A stretch of DNA of 64,000 nucleotides from Mesorhizobium sp. L-2-11 (GTDB lineage: Bacteria > Pseudomonadota > Alphaproteobacteria > Rhizobiales > Rhizobiaceae), in assembly GCF_016756595.1 (NCBI RefSeq), contig NZ_AP023257.1:4914001-4978000 (forward strand). The letters run 5' to 3'. Positions 43,138 through 53,180 of the stretch are shown piece after piece. How positions within the stretch are numbered: position 1 is the stretch's first letter; each line of letters opens with the position of its first letter. A program made the position numbers and the translations under genes. The notes beneath the pieces are model-generated. The model was not told where the DNA came from. It saw only the letters and a program-made list of their open reading frames with translations, and searched no databases.

Positions 43138-44426
43138 AAATCGCCCTGGTCAATCCGTTCTGGACCTACGAGGACAGCATCTATTTCGGCTGCCGCCAGC
43201 CACATCTGCCGCTGGAACTGGGCTACTCGAAAGCCTTGCTGGAGGCCGACGGCCACCAGGTGCTGATGCTGGACGGGCAAATCCAGAAGCTGGACAACGC
43301 AGCACTTGCCGATCGCGTCGCCGCCTTCGCACCGGCGATGACCGTCGTCAGCACGGCGCCCACTTATCTGTTTTGGCGCTGCGCGCCGCCCGAGCTGCGT
43401 GTGCCCGCCGACTTCCTCAACCGCCTCGCCGGGCGCGGCGGCCACACAGTGGCTGTCGGGCCGCACGGCTCGGCGACGCCGGCGCCGACGCTGCGCAAGC
43501 TGGGCGTCGATGTCGTCGTGCGCGGCGAATGCGAAGAGGTCGTCGCCGAACTCGCCCGCAGTGACGATTGGAGCGCCGTGCCCCACACCGCTCGTTTCTA
43601 CGAGGGAACACTTGTCGGCGATGGCGGCGTTCATGCCAGTTCGTTTGTCGATCATCCGCCGCTCAGCTGGCCGTCCGATTGGATTGCCGCGCATTTGCAC
43701 CATCACCACCGGTTCGACGACGATCAGCTGGGCTTCGGAGCCGAGGTCGAGGCGTCTCGCGGCTGCCCCTACAATTGCAGCTTCTGCGCCAAGATCGATT
43801 TCCGCGACGCCTACCGCCGCAGGAACCACGATGCGATCACCGCTGAAATCGATCGGCTGATCGGGCAAGGCGTCGGCTACATCTATTTTATCGACGAGAT
43901 CTTCCTGCCGCAGAAGGCGCTGCTGGAGGCACTGGTCGATCGCGACGTCAAGTTCGGCGTGCAGACCCGCATCGATCTTTGGAAGCCGGAGCTCCTGGAA
44001 CTGCTGGGTGCCGCCGGCTGCGTTTCGATCGAAGCCGGCCTTGAAAGCCTGACGGTGGAAGGCCGGGCCATGCTGGCAAAGCGTTGCCGGCTGGACACCG
44101 AGGAACTGGCCGCTTTGCTGGTCAATGCACGACGTCACGTTCCGTTCGTCCAGGCCAATCTGATCGGCGTCGTCGAGGACGATCCGGCTCTGGTCGATCA
44201 TTGGCGCAAGCACCTCATTGACCGCGGCGTGTGGGCCAACGAGCCGGTGCCGCTCTATCCCTACCCAAGTTCGCCCAGCTATCGCGAGCTTTGGGGCGAG
44301 CCCGACGATCTCGCCTGGGAGCGCGCCCACGAGCATTACCTGGCCTCGTTCCAGACGTTCAGCGACATCCAGGAGAAGCGCCCGCGAGCGCTGGCCGAGT
44401 TGGAGGTGACATGTTGCAGTCACTGA
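43134..44426 (+). CDS. B12-binding-domain radical SAM protein
   Basis: 430 aa. Residues 1-140 look like a cobalamin-binding domain (PHLPLELGYSKALLEADGHQ, VGPHGSATP). The radical SAM core carries the 4Fe-4S motif in GCPYNCSFCAKIDF (Cys spacing 3 and 2), then YIYFIDEIFLP and VSIEAGLESL. B12 radical SAM enzymes methylate, or rearrange, unreactive carbons, so this one likely modifies a sugar or cyclitol. I recall an uncharacterised family of such proteins in oligosaccharide clusters, which fits. ATGA overlap upstream and a 16-nt overlap with the next gene. Confidence 0.85.
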   Translation: MKIALVNPFWTYEDSIYFGCRQPHLPLELGYSKALLEADGHQVLMLDGQIQKLDNAALADRVAAFAPAMTVVSTAPTYLFWRCAPPELRVPADFLNRLAGRGGHTVAVGPHGSATPAPTLRKLGVDVVVRGECEEVVAELARSDDWSAVPHTARFYEGTLVGDGGVHASSFVDHPPLSWPSDWIAAHLHHHHRFDDDQLGFGAEVEASRGCPYNCSFCAKIDFRDAYRRRNHDAITAEIDRLIGQGVGYIYFIDEIFLPQKALLEALVDRDVKFGVQTRIDLWKPELLELLGAAGCVSIEAGLESLTVEGRAMLAKRCRLDTEELAALLVNARRHVPFVQANLIGVVEDDPALVDHWRKHLIDRGVWANEPVPLYPYPSSPSYRELWGEPDDLAWERAHEHYLASFQTFSDIQEKRPRALAELEVTCCSH

Positions 44427-45511
44427 TCCGCCGCCCGCGGCGAATCCTGATGACCGTCGATGCCGTCGGCGGCGTCTGGCGCTACGCGCTCGATCTGGCG
44501 CGGGAGTTGGCTCATGCCGGCGACAGCATCGTGCTCGCCGGGCTAGGCCCGGGACCGTCCGCAGCGCAGGCGAAGGAGGCGCAGGCTTTCGCTGATTTGG
44601 CGTGGCTCAAGACACCGCCGGACTGGATGACCCGCAATGAGGACGATCTGGAAATGTTGCCGCAGGAAGTGCGCGCGCTTGTTGGCGACTACGCGATCGA
44701 CCTCGTCCATCTCAATGCGCCGACCCAGGCCGTGGGACTTGATCTGCCCTGCCCGGTCGTGACGGTCTCGCACTCATGCGTTGTGACCTGGCTCCACGCC
44801 GTCAGGGGACAGGCTGTGGACGGCGAATGGGCCTGGCAGAGGGACCGCAACAGACGTGGTTTCGATTGGGCCAATGCGGTAGTCGCGCCCAGCCGCAGCC
44901 ATGCCGACATGCTCGAGGCCTGTTACGGGCCGATCGCCCGGCTGAGCGTTGTCAGCAACGGCGCACGGCCGGGTCCAAAGGCAGAGAGGCGCGAACCAGT
45001 GGTTCTCGCCGCCGCGCGCTGGTGGGACGAAGCAAAGAACGCAGCTACGCTGGACCAGGCAGCAGCACTGACGAAATGGCCGGTCTTTGCTGCCGGGCCG
45101 CTCGAGGGCGGCGATCGCCAACGCGCCAATTTCAGCAATGTCGTTCCTCTGGGTCCTGTCTGCCACGATGAGGTGCGTCGCTTGATGGCGGGGGCCGGCA
45201 TCTTCGTATCGCCGTCCGTCTATGAACCCTTTGGCCTTGCCGCACTGGAGGCAGCGACGTCCGCAACGCCTTTGGTGCTCGCCGACATCCCGACCTATCG
45301 CGAATTGTGGAATGGCGCGGCCATGTTCTACGACGTGCATGATCCTCGCGATCTCGCCAGATGTGTCGATGGTCTCTCTGACGACACCCAACACAGGCGC
45401 CGGCTCGGCGACGCCGCCGCACGCCGGGCGCGCAAGTTTTCGCCGGAAAGGCAGGCGGCGGCCATGCGCGACATCTACCATCGGGCCGCGCCGGCCGTTG
45501 CGGAACGCTGA
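44411..45511 (+). CDS. GT4-type glycosyltransferase
   Basis: 366 aa GT-B protein: an acceptor domain starting RRILMTVDAVGGVWRYALDL, a hinge at NGARPGP, and a donor domain with SPSVYEPFGLAALEAATSAT containing the E-x7-E signature of GT4 retaining enzymes. Cytoplasmic. The ATG at 44411 overlaps the radical SAM gene by 16 nt and fits the family start. Donor and acceptor are unknown. Confidence 0.85.
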   Translation: MLQSLIRRPRRILMTVDAVGGVWRYALDLARELAHAGDSIVLAGLGPGPSAAQAKEAQAFADLAWLKTPPDWMTRNEDDLEMLPQEVRALVGDYAIDLVHLNAPTQAVGLDLPCPVVTVSHSCVVTWLHAVRGQAVDGEWAWQRDRNRRGFDWANAVVAPSRSHADMLEACYGPIARLSVVSNGARPGPKAERREPVVLAAARWWDEAKNAATLDQAAALTKWPVFAAGPLEGGDRQRANFSNVVPLGPVCHDEVRRLMAGAGIFVSPSVYEPFGLAALEAATSATPLVLADIPTYRELWNGAAMFYDVHDPRDLARCVDGLSDDTQHRRRLGDAAARRARKFSPERQAAAMRDIYHRAAPAVAER

Positions 45512-45513
45512 CA

Positions 45514-46644
45514 ATGCGGTTTCTGTTCTATACCCATTCGGTCGTTTCCGACTGGAACCACGGCAACGCGCATTTCCTGCGCGGCATCATGCGGGAGCTG
45601 GTTGCACGCGGGCACCAGGCGATCGCGCTGGAGCCAGCAGACGGCTGGAGCCGTTCGAACCTGCTGGCAGAGAGAGGGCCCTTCGCGGTCGAGCGCTTCA
45701 GAAAGGATTTTCCGGATCTGATGTCGGTGACCTACGACGCCTCCTTCGACCATGAAGGCTGGATTGCCGGCGCCGATGTGGTGATCGTCCACGAATGGAC
45801 CGACCCGGGCCTTGTCGAGCGCATCGGCAGGACCAGGGCGAATGGAGGAGGCTTTACGCTTCTGTTCCACGACACCCACCATCGCGCCGTCTCGGCGACG
45901 CAGGCGATCTCGGCTCTGCGGCTCGAGCATTATGACGGCGTGCTCGCCTTCGGCGAGGCGTTGCGGGAAAGCTACCTTCGTGCCGGCTGGGGCAAACGTG
46001 CCTTCACCTGGCACGAGGCGGCCGATGAGCGCCTGTTCAAGCCGCATCCGGAGATCGCCCCTACAGCCGACCTGATCTGGATCGGCAACTGGGGTGATGA
46101 CGAGCGCAGTGCCGAAATCAAGGAATTCCTGATCGATCCAGTGGAAGAGCTTGGCCTGGCTGGCACTGTTCATGGCGTGCGCTATCCACGCGAAGCGCTC
46201 GCCGATCTTGCCGCCGCCGGCCTGGGTTACGAAGGCTGGATTGCCAATGCCGACGTGCCCAAGGCATTCGCCGCCCACCGCGTTACCGTCCACATCCCGC
46301 GGCGCCCATACCGCGAGAATCTGCCCGGCATCCCGACGATCCGCATGTTCGAGGCGCTCGCCTGTGGCATCCCGCTCGTTTCGGCGCCTTGGGCCGATGT
46401 CGAACAACTCTTCAGGCCAGGCATCGACTTTCTTTTCGCGCGCGACGGATCCGAGATGCGCCGTCATCTTCGCGACCTGCTGGACGATGCTGACCTGGCC
46501 GCCTCTCTGGTGAGATCCGGCCTCGAAACCATTCGGAGGCGACACACTTGCCGGCACCGGGCCGACGAGTTGTTCGACGTGCTCGCCGATTGCGGCAACC
46601 GCCAAGCCATCGATCGCATCGTTATAGAGGAGACAGTCGCATGA
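45514..46644 (+). CDS. CgeB-like glycosyltransferase (1)
   Basis: 376 aa. Start MRFLFYTHSVVSDWNHGNAH, a middle LLFHDTHHRAVSA, and the C-terminal donor-binding block RMFEALACGIPLVSAPW are typical of the CgeB/Glyco_trans_1_2 group, GT-B enzymes first known from Bacillus spore-surface glycosylation. It begins 2 nt after the preceding stop and overlaps the next gene by ATGA. It is the most divergent of the four CgeB-like proteins here. Confidence 0.82.
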   Translation: MRFLFYTHSVVSDWNHGNAHFLRGIMRELVARGHQAIALEPADGWSRSNLLAERGPFAVERFRKDFPDLMSVTYDASFDHEGWIAGADVVIVHEWTDPGLVERIGRTRANGGGFTLLFHDTHHRAVSATQAISALRLEHYDGVLAFGEALRESYLRAGWGKRAFTWHEAADERLFKPHPEIAPTADLIWIGNWGDDERSAEIKEFLIDPVEELGLAGTVHGVRYPREALADLAAAGLGYEGWIANADVPKAFAAHRVTVHIPRRPYRENLPGIPTIRMFEALACGIPLVSAPWADVEQLFRPGIDFLFARDGSEMRRHLRDLLDDADLAASLVRSGLETIRRRHTCRHRADELFDVLADCGNRQAIDRIVIEETVA

Positions 46645-47735
46645 AGATTGCATTTTATGGATCGAGCCTGCTGTCGTCCTATTGGAACGGCGCGGCGACC
46701 TATTACCGCGGATTGCTCAAGGCTCTTTCTCAGCTCGGCTACGAGATCACTTTCTATGAACCGGACGTCTACGACCGGCAGAAGAACCGCGATATCGAGG
46801 CACCGGACTGGTGCAACGTCGTCATCTACGAGGCGACCCCGCATGCGCTGATGCAGGTGGCAGCAAGCGCAGGCGAAGCCGACATCGTCGTCAAGGCGAG
46901 CGGAGTTGGCTTCGAAGACGACGCGCTTTTGCGCGCCGTGCTCGACCACGCCCGGACGGATGCGCTGACAGTGTTCTGGGATGTCGACGCACCGGCCACT
47001 CTGGGCCAATTGCGCGACGAGCCGGATCATCCCCTGCACCGCGCTTTGCGGGAGATCGACCTTGTCCTCACCTATGGCGGCGGCGATCCGGTCGTCTGGG
47101 CTTATCGTGCCCTGGGGGCTGCCGAATGCGTGCCGATCTACAATGCGCTCGATCCCGAAACGCACCATCCGGTCGCGAAGGACAAGCGTTTCGCCTGCGA
47201 CCTTGCCTTTCTCGGCAACCGCCTGCCGGACCGTGAAGCGCGCGTCGAAGCTTTCTTCCTTGATCCGGCCAGCCGTTCGGGCGATCAGCGTTTCCTGCTC
47301 GGCGGATCGGGTTGGGGTGACAAGCAGCTACCGCCAAATGTCGCATGGCTCGGCCACGTCGGGACGCGCGACCACAATGCGTTCAATGTCACCCCCAAGG
47401 CGGTGCTGAACATCAGCCGCGACAGCATGGCCGCCAACGGCTTTTCGCCTGCCACGCGGGTCTTCGAGGCTGCGGGTGCCGGCGCATGCCTCATCACCGA
47501 CGCCTGGCTCGGCGTCGAATTGTTCCTGGCCCCTGGGGAAGAGATCCTCGTGGCGCGCGATGGCAACGATGTCACTGAGATCATGCGCACCCTCACCCCC
47601 CAGCGGGCAAGGGCGATCGGCGCATCTGCGCTTCGGCGTGTTCTCGCCGAGCATACCTATGCGTTAAGGGCCGCTGTGGCCGACGCTGTCTTCAGGCGTC
47701 ATTTCGAGCGCCCTACCGTGGAGGCAGCCGAATGA
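46641..47735 (+). CDS. CgeB-like glycosyltransferase (2)
   Basis: 364 aa. Start MKIAFYGSSLLSSYWNGAAT; then FWDVDAPATL and the donor block RVFEAAGAGACLITDAW. It shares the D-x-D-x-P-x-T-L motif with the proteins at 47732 and 52077. No signal peptide or membrane segment. ATGA overlaps on both sides, so it is part of an unbroken translational unit from 45514 to 48841. Confidence 0.82.
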   Translation: MKIAFYGSSLLSSYWNGAATYYRGLLKALSQLGYEITFYEPDVYDRQKNRDIEAPDWCNVVIYEATPHALMQVAASAGEADIVVKASGVGFEDDALLRAVLDHARTDALTVFWDVDAPATLGQLRDEPDHPLHRALREIDLVLTYGGGDPVVWAYRALGAAECVPIYNALDPETHHPVAKDKRFACDLAFLGNRLPDREARVEAFFLDPASRSGDQRFLLGGSGWGDKQLPPNVAWLGHVGTRDHNAFNVTPKAVLNISRDSMAANGFSPATRVFEAAGAGACLITDAWLGVELFLAPGEEILVARDGNDVTEIMRTLTPQRARAIGASALRRVLAEHTYALRAAVADAVFRRHFERPTVEAAE

Positions 47736-48841
47736 CCAGGCAGCTCGATATCGTCTTTCTTGGCCTGTCCTTGTCCTCTTCATGGGGAAACGGCCACGCC
47801 ACGACCTTTCGCGGCTTGCTCAAGGGCCTGCACCAGCTTGGCCATCGCATCACCTTCCTCGAGCGCGACGTGCCATGGTACGCGAACCATCGCGATCTGC
47901 GTGACCCGGATTTCTGCAGGTTGCGCTACTACGAAACGACGAACGATCTTCGTCGGACCTATGCCGGCTGCCTGCAGCAGGCCGATGTCGTGGTGGTCGG
48001 ATCGTTCGTTCCGGAGGGGCGAGCCGTCATCGACATCGTCGCCTCCCTGTGCACGGGCCAGTTCTGCTTCTTCGACATCGACACGCCGGTCACGCTGGCA
48101 AAGCTCGCCGCGGACGATTGCGACTACCTATGCCGCCGGCAAATTCCGTATTTCGATGTCTATTTCTCATTCACCGGCGGGCCAACGCTCGCCCGTTTGG
48201 CGGCGGATTTTGGTGCACGGCGCGCCGAGCCGCTCTACTGCTCCGTCGACCCGGAGCGGCATCGCCGAACGGCCGATCCAATCTGCTGGGATCTTGGCTA
48301 TCTCGGAACCTACAGCTCGGACCGGCAGGCGACACTGGATGCTCTCCTGCTCGAACCGGCAAGACGCATGCCGGACCGTCGCTTCGTCGTGGCCGGCTCG
48401 CAATTTCCGTCCGAGACCGTCTGGCCAAGCAATGTCGATCGCATCGAGCACTTGCCGCCGGCGGACCACGCCTCGTTCTACAGCCGCCAACGCTATACGT
48501 TGGACGTCACACGCAGCTCCATGATAGCGGCTGGGTGGTCCCCCAGCGTACGCCTGTTCGAGGCGGCGGCCTGTGGCACCGCGATCATCAGCGATCGCTG
48601 GACCGGTCTGGACAGCTTCTTTCCGACAGCCACGATCAACACGGCCGGCCAAGCCGAAGAGGTGATCGATATCCTGTCCAGCCAACCCGACCGCGTCAGG
48701 CTGGCTATGGCCAAGCGAGCGCGTGCAACGATCCTGGCGGCACATACAAGCGCCGCGAGAGCCCGCGAGTTCGTTTCGCTGCTGGCGCGGCCAGGATCGG
48801 CACGTCCAGCTCTCGATCTGGACATCGAAAGTGCAGCATGA
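47732..48841 (+). CDS. CgeB-like glycosyltransferase (3)
   Basis: 369 aa. Start (FLGLSLSSSWGNGHATTFRG), FFDIDTPVTLAKL and RLFEAAACGTAIISDRW closely match the protein at 52077 (SSWGNGHATLWRG, FYDLDTPVTL, RLFEAAACGAAIVSDNW), so these two are paralogs that probably add similar sugars. The ATG overlaps the previous stop. Confidence 0.82.
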   Translation: MTRQLDIVFLGLSLSSSWGNGHATTFRGLLKGLHQLGHRITFLERDVPWYANHRDLRDPDFCRLRYYETTNDLRRTYAGCLQQADVVVVGSFVPEGRAVIDIVASLCTGQFCFFDIDTPVTLAKLAADDCDYLCRRQIPYFDVYFSFTGGPTLARLAADFGARRAEPLYCSVDPERHRRTADPICWDLGYLGTYSSDRQATLDALLLEPARRMPDRRFVVAGSQFPSETVWPSNVDRIEHLPPADHASFYSRQRYTLDVTRSSMIAAGWSPSVRLFEAAACGTAIISDRWTGLDSFFPTATINTAGQAEEVIDILSSQPDRVRLAMAKRARATILAAHTSAARAREFVSLLARPGSARPALDLDIESAA

Positions 48842-48864
48842 CTGGCAGACAGGAGAAAATAGAG

Positions 48865-49911
48865 ATGCGGCGATCAAGAAGGACGCAACGGACCAGAACG
48901 GCGCTTGTCGCCGGCGGCGCGGGTTTCCTCGGTTCGCATCTTTGCGAAACACTGCTTCAGGCCGGGTGCCGGGTGATCTGTGTCGACAATTTTCTTACCG
49001 GTCGGATGGAGAACATCGTCTCGCTGCTGGACAGTCCTCGTTTCCGGCTGATCGAGCAGGATATTTGTCGACCATTGGACCTTGCTGAGCCGGTCGACCG
49101 CATTTTCAACCTGGCGTGCGCAGCATCGCCGCCGCGCTACCAGGCCGATCCAATCCACACCACGCGAACCTGCGTGATCGGAACCCTCAATCTGCTTGAG
49201 CTCGCCGCCCGAGACAATGCGCGCTTCCTGCAGGCATCGACAAGCGAAGTGTATGGCGATCCCGAACAGCACCCGCAAAGGGAAGACTATGTCGGTCACG
49301 CGAACTGCACCGGTCCTCGTGCCTGCTATGACGAGGGCAAGCGAACCGCCGAAACCCTGTGCTTCGACTATTTGAGAACCGAAATGGCCGACATCCGGGT
49401 CGCGCGCATCTTCAACACCTATGGTCCGAGGATGGATCCTGCCGACGGCCGGATCGTCTCGAATCTGGTAATGCAGGCGCTCGAGAAGAGGCCACTGACG
49501 ATTTTCGGCGACGGGCTGCAGACCTGGTCGTTCTGCTACGTCTCCGATCTGGTCGACGGCCTGGTCCGCCTGATGGATGTCGACCCCAATCCGCGCCAAC
49601 CGGTCAATCTGGGCAATCCCGGGGAATTCACCGTTCTTCAACTGGCGGGATTGGTGAGGGATATGACCCATAGCAGCTCGGTCTTCAAATTCCTGCCACT
49701 GCCGCAGGACGACCCTCGCCGGCGGCAACCGGACATTTCCCGTGCAAAAGCCCTTCTCGACTGGTCGCCAAAGGTACCGCTCAAGCAAGGCCTGATGCAG
49801 ACGATCAGCTATTTTACGGAGCTCGAGGCCAGCCGTAACGAGGACCGAATTTCCCCAATTGCGACAAGCGTGAGGTCCGCTTCAGGCCGGCTGCAAAACC
49901 TGCCGGCCTGA
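48865..49911 (+). CDS. UDP-glucuronate decarboxylase-like SDR (UDP-xylose synthase type)
   Basis: 348 aa from 48865. GGAGFLGSHLCETLL, TSEVYGDPEQHPQREDYVGH, catalytic YDEGKR and RIFNTYGPRMDPADGRIVSN are the sequence marks of UXS enzymes, which turn UDP-glucuronate into UDP-xylose. I chose ATG 48865 because AGGAG lies 9 nt upstream; an in-frame ATG at 48838 overlaps the previous stop (ATGA) and would add nine residues. The C-terminal tail of about 25 residues is longer than usual. Confidence 0.87.
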   Translation: MRRSRRTQRTRTALVAGGAGFLGSHLCETLLQAGCRVICVDNFLTGRMENIVSLLDSPRFRLIEQDICRPLDLAEPVDRIFNLACAASPPRYQADPIHTTRTCVIGTLNLLELAARDNARFLQASTSEVYGDPEQHPQREDYVGHANCTGPRACYDEGKRTAETLCFDYLRTEMADIRVARIFNTYGPRMDPADGRIVSNLVMQALEKRPLTIFGDGLQTWSFCYVSDLVDGLVRLMDVDPNPRQPVNLGNPGEFTVLQLAGLVRDMTHSSSVFKFLPLPQDDPRRRQPDISRAKALLDWSPKVPLKQGLMQTISYFTELEASRNEDRISPIATSVRSASGRLQNLPA

Positions 49912-49993
49912 AGTCGGTGAGAGCTGCGCCCTCGGCATGATCGTGGTGAGGACCTGACCGTCCCGAAAGGCGCTTTCACTTTTCCTCATTGTG

Positions 49994-50018
49994 GGAACAT
50001 CCGGTCGAGCTCGCCGTT
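49994..50018 (+). promoter_or_regulatory. EcfG-type promoter inside the glycan cluster (1)
   Basis: GGAAC at 49994-49998, 17-nt spacer ending in C, GTT at 50016-50018. It lies 31 nt before the GTG of the 61-aa gene and shows that a TTG at 50017 cannot be its start. Confidence 0.7.
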
Positions 50019-50049
50019 GGGCGAAGATATCGGCAGGGAGAACGGACCC

Positions 50050-50235
50050 GTGCATCGAAAACGATCCGCCAAGGACATCGAGCAAATGGCCGAACGGGAA
50101 GCGGCTGCCTTTCTGAGACGTGCCTCGATCACCTACCTCGAATGCTGTGTGAGCCTGATGATGACGCATCTTGAGCGCGAGGAAGTGGCCAGCATCCTGG
50201 AAAAAGAAGCGGACATGCTGCGAACGCTCGACTGA
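50050..50235 (+). CDS. Small helical protein under EcfG-type promoter
   Basis: 61 aa, GTG start, AGGGAG about 10 nt upstream. Mostly alpha-helical and charged (SAKDIEQMAEREAAAFLRRA, HLEREEVASILEKEADMLRT) with two adjacent Cys in YLECCVS. No family recognised. It has its own perfect EcfG-type promoter and breaks the otherwise biosynthetic run, so it may be a stress regulator or simply an inserted stress gene. Confidence 0.6.
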   Translation: MHRKRSAKDIEQMAEREAAAFLRRASITYLECCVSLMMTHLEREEVASILEKEADMLRTLD

Positions 50236-50299
50236 GACTTGCGACACACAGGGCGCAGCTCTGATCCGATTAGAGGTTCGTGATTTTTCCAGGTCGCAA

Positions 50300-50324
50300 G
50301 GAACATTCGCGGCAGTCGACAGTT
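50300..50324 (+). promoter_or_regulatory. EcfG-type promoter of ino1
   Basis: GGAAC at 50300-50304, 17-nt spacer, GTT at 50322-50324, 43 nt before the GTG at 50367. A second GGAAC at 50333 has no matching -10 element. Confidence 0.68.
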
Positions 50325-50366
50325 CGGCGCGAGGAACATACCTTCAACAGCGATGGCGGCAGTTTC

Positions 50367-51466
<1,100 letters not shown>

Positions 51467-51470
<4 letters not shown>

Positions 51471-52063
51471 CGACGACGTTCCTCTTGATCCGCCATGCGG
51501 CGCACGACAATGTCGGCGACTATCTTGCCGGACGCATGGCTGGAGTTTGCCTCGGCGAAACCGGCAGGGCACAAGCCTCGCGCCTTGCCAGCCACATGGC
51601 GGCGCGGCCGCTGGCGGCAATCTGTTGCAGCCCGCGCGAACGAACCATGGAAACCGCAAAACCGATCGCAATCGCCTGCAAACCCGAGAAGATCACAATC
51701 TGCCAGGAGCTCGATGAGATCGACTTCGGCGCGTGGTCGGGCAAGACCTTCGAAGAGTTGAGCCAGGACGCCGACTGGCTGACGTGGAACAGTCACCGTC
51801 AGCAGGCGAGGACGCCCGGCGGCGAGACCATGCTGGACGTCCAGCAACGTGTCATCTCGCTGATGCAGCAGCTTCGCAAACGCCACCAGAACCAGTCCGT
51901 GGCACTGGTCAGCCATGCCGACGTGATCAAAGCCGCCGTCTGCAAGGTGCTCGGCCTGCCGCTGGGAGACTGCTTTCGCTTCGACATCGACCCCGCTTCG
52001 ATCACTACGGTCGTGTCCGGTGACTGGGGCTCAAAGCTGATCCGACTGAACGAAGCCGTCTGA
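51467..52063 (+). CDS. Histidine-phosphatase-family enzyme
   Basis: 198 aa. Catalytic LLIRHAAHD (phospho-His in RHA), [11 protein letters not shown], the acid in [16 protein letters not shown] and the second His in [10 protein letters not shown]. This branch hydrolyses small phosphate esters. Coupled by ATGA to ino1, it is a good candidate to dephosphorylate inositol phosphate or a glycosyl-inositol phosphate. That substrate is inferred from position. Confidence 0.85.
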
Positions 52064-52076
52064 CGAGGACTGCCGG

Positions 52077-53180
52077 ATGCGTATGGTCATTTTCGGTCTC
52101 ACCGTCACCTCCTCGTGGGGAAACGGGCACGCGACGCTATGGCGCGGGCTGATCCGTGCGCTCGGCCGGCTGGGCTGGTCGGTCAGCTTTTTCGAACGCA
52201 ACACCCCATACTATGCCGGCGCACGCGATCTTGATCATCTCGATGGCGGCGATGTCGTTCTCTATCCGGAGTGGGAGGACATTCGCCATGTCGCGGAACA
52301 GGCGATCGGGCAATCCGACGTCGTCATCGTCACGTCCTATTGTCCCGACGCCGTGGAGGCATCGCGCCTGGCGCAGCAGGCCTGTCGCGGGCTGAAGGTT
52401 TTCTACGATCTTGACACGCCAGTCACACTCGCCCGCATCGAACAAGGTCTGCGACCGGCCTATTACGGGCCCGAAGGGCTGCGCGATTTCGACCTCGCCC
52501 TGAGTTATACGGGCGGAACCGCAATCGATGCGCTGAAAACGCTGCTGGGTGCCCGCCGTGTCTTGCCTCTCTACGGCCATGTCGATCCCGAGCGACACCG
52601 GCCGGCCGAGCCCCGGGCTGAATTCGCCGGGGATTTATCCTATCTCGGAACCTATGCGGCCGATCGCCAGGCCGGCGTCGAAAAGCTGCTGGTCAGCACG
52701 GCAGCGCGCCTGCCGGACCACCGCTTCGTCATCGGCGGCGCCCAATATCCGCACGAATTTCCGTGGGGCGAAAACATCTTCTTTGTCAGGCACCTTCCGC
52801 CTGCGGATCATCCGGCCTTCTTCTGCTCATCGCGTCTGACGCTGAATGTGACCCGTGAGGCGATGGCCAAGAGGGGCTGGTGTCCTTCGGGCAGGCTGTT
52901 CGAGGCGGCAGCCTGCGGCGCGGCGATCGTCAGCGACAACTGGCCCGGGCTGAGCAGTTTTTTCCAGCCCGGCAGCGAGATCATCCTGGCGGATAGCACC
53001 GACGACGTGGTCGCGGCAGTCGGCTTGCCCGACAGCGAAGTCGACGCAATCCGGCGCCGGGCCCGCGAGCGGGTGTTGGACGAACACACCTCTGCGCAAC
53101 GCGCCAGGGAACTGGACCGCCTCCTGTCCGATGCATTGCAGTGCTTGATGGCGGGCGAGCCGCTGAAGGAAGCAATCTGA
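52077..53180 (+). CDS. CgeB-like glycosyltransferase (4)
   Basis: 367 aa. It starts MRMVIFGLTVTSSWGNGHAT and carries FYDLDTPVTLARI and RLFEAAACGAAIVSDNWPGL. It is the paralog of the protein at 47732. It begins 13 nt after the phosphatase gene and its stop overlaps the next ATG. Confidence 0.82.
   Translation: MRMVIFGLTVTSSWGNGHATLWRGLIRALGRLGWSVSFFERNTPYYAGARDLDHLDGGDVVLYPEWEDIRHVAEQAIGQSDVVIVTSYCPDAVEASRLAQQACRGLKVFYDLDTPVTLARIEQGLRPAYYGPEGLRDFDLALSYTGGTAIDALKTLLGARRVLPLYGHVDPERHRPAEPRAEFAGDLSYLGTYAADRQAGVEKLLVSTAARLPDHRFVIGGAQYPHEFPWGENIFFVRHLPPADHPAFFCSSRLTLNVTREAMAKRGWCPSGRLFEAAACGAAIVSDNWPGLSSFFQPGSEIILADSTDDVVAAVGLPDSEVDAIRRRARERVLDEHTSAQRARELDRLLSDALQCLMAGEPLKEAI

Noticed and set aside
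43098..44423. 441-codon minus-strand frame opposite the radical SAM gene
   Set aside because: No motifs, whereas the plus-strand frame has the CPYNCSFC cluster motif and coupled neighbours.
50017..50049. TTG start for the 61-aa protein
   Set aside because: It lies in the -10 element of the EcfG-type promoter at 49994-50018, so it could not be in the transcript.
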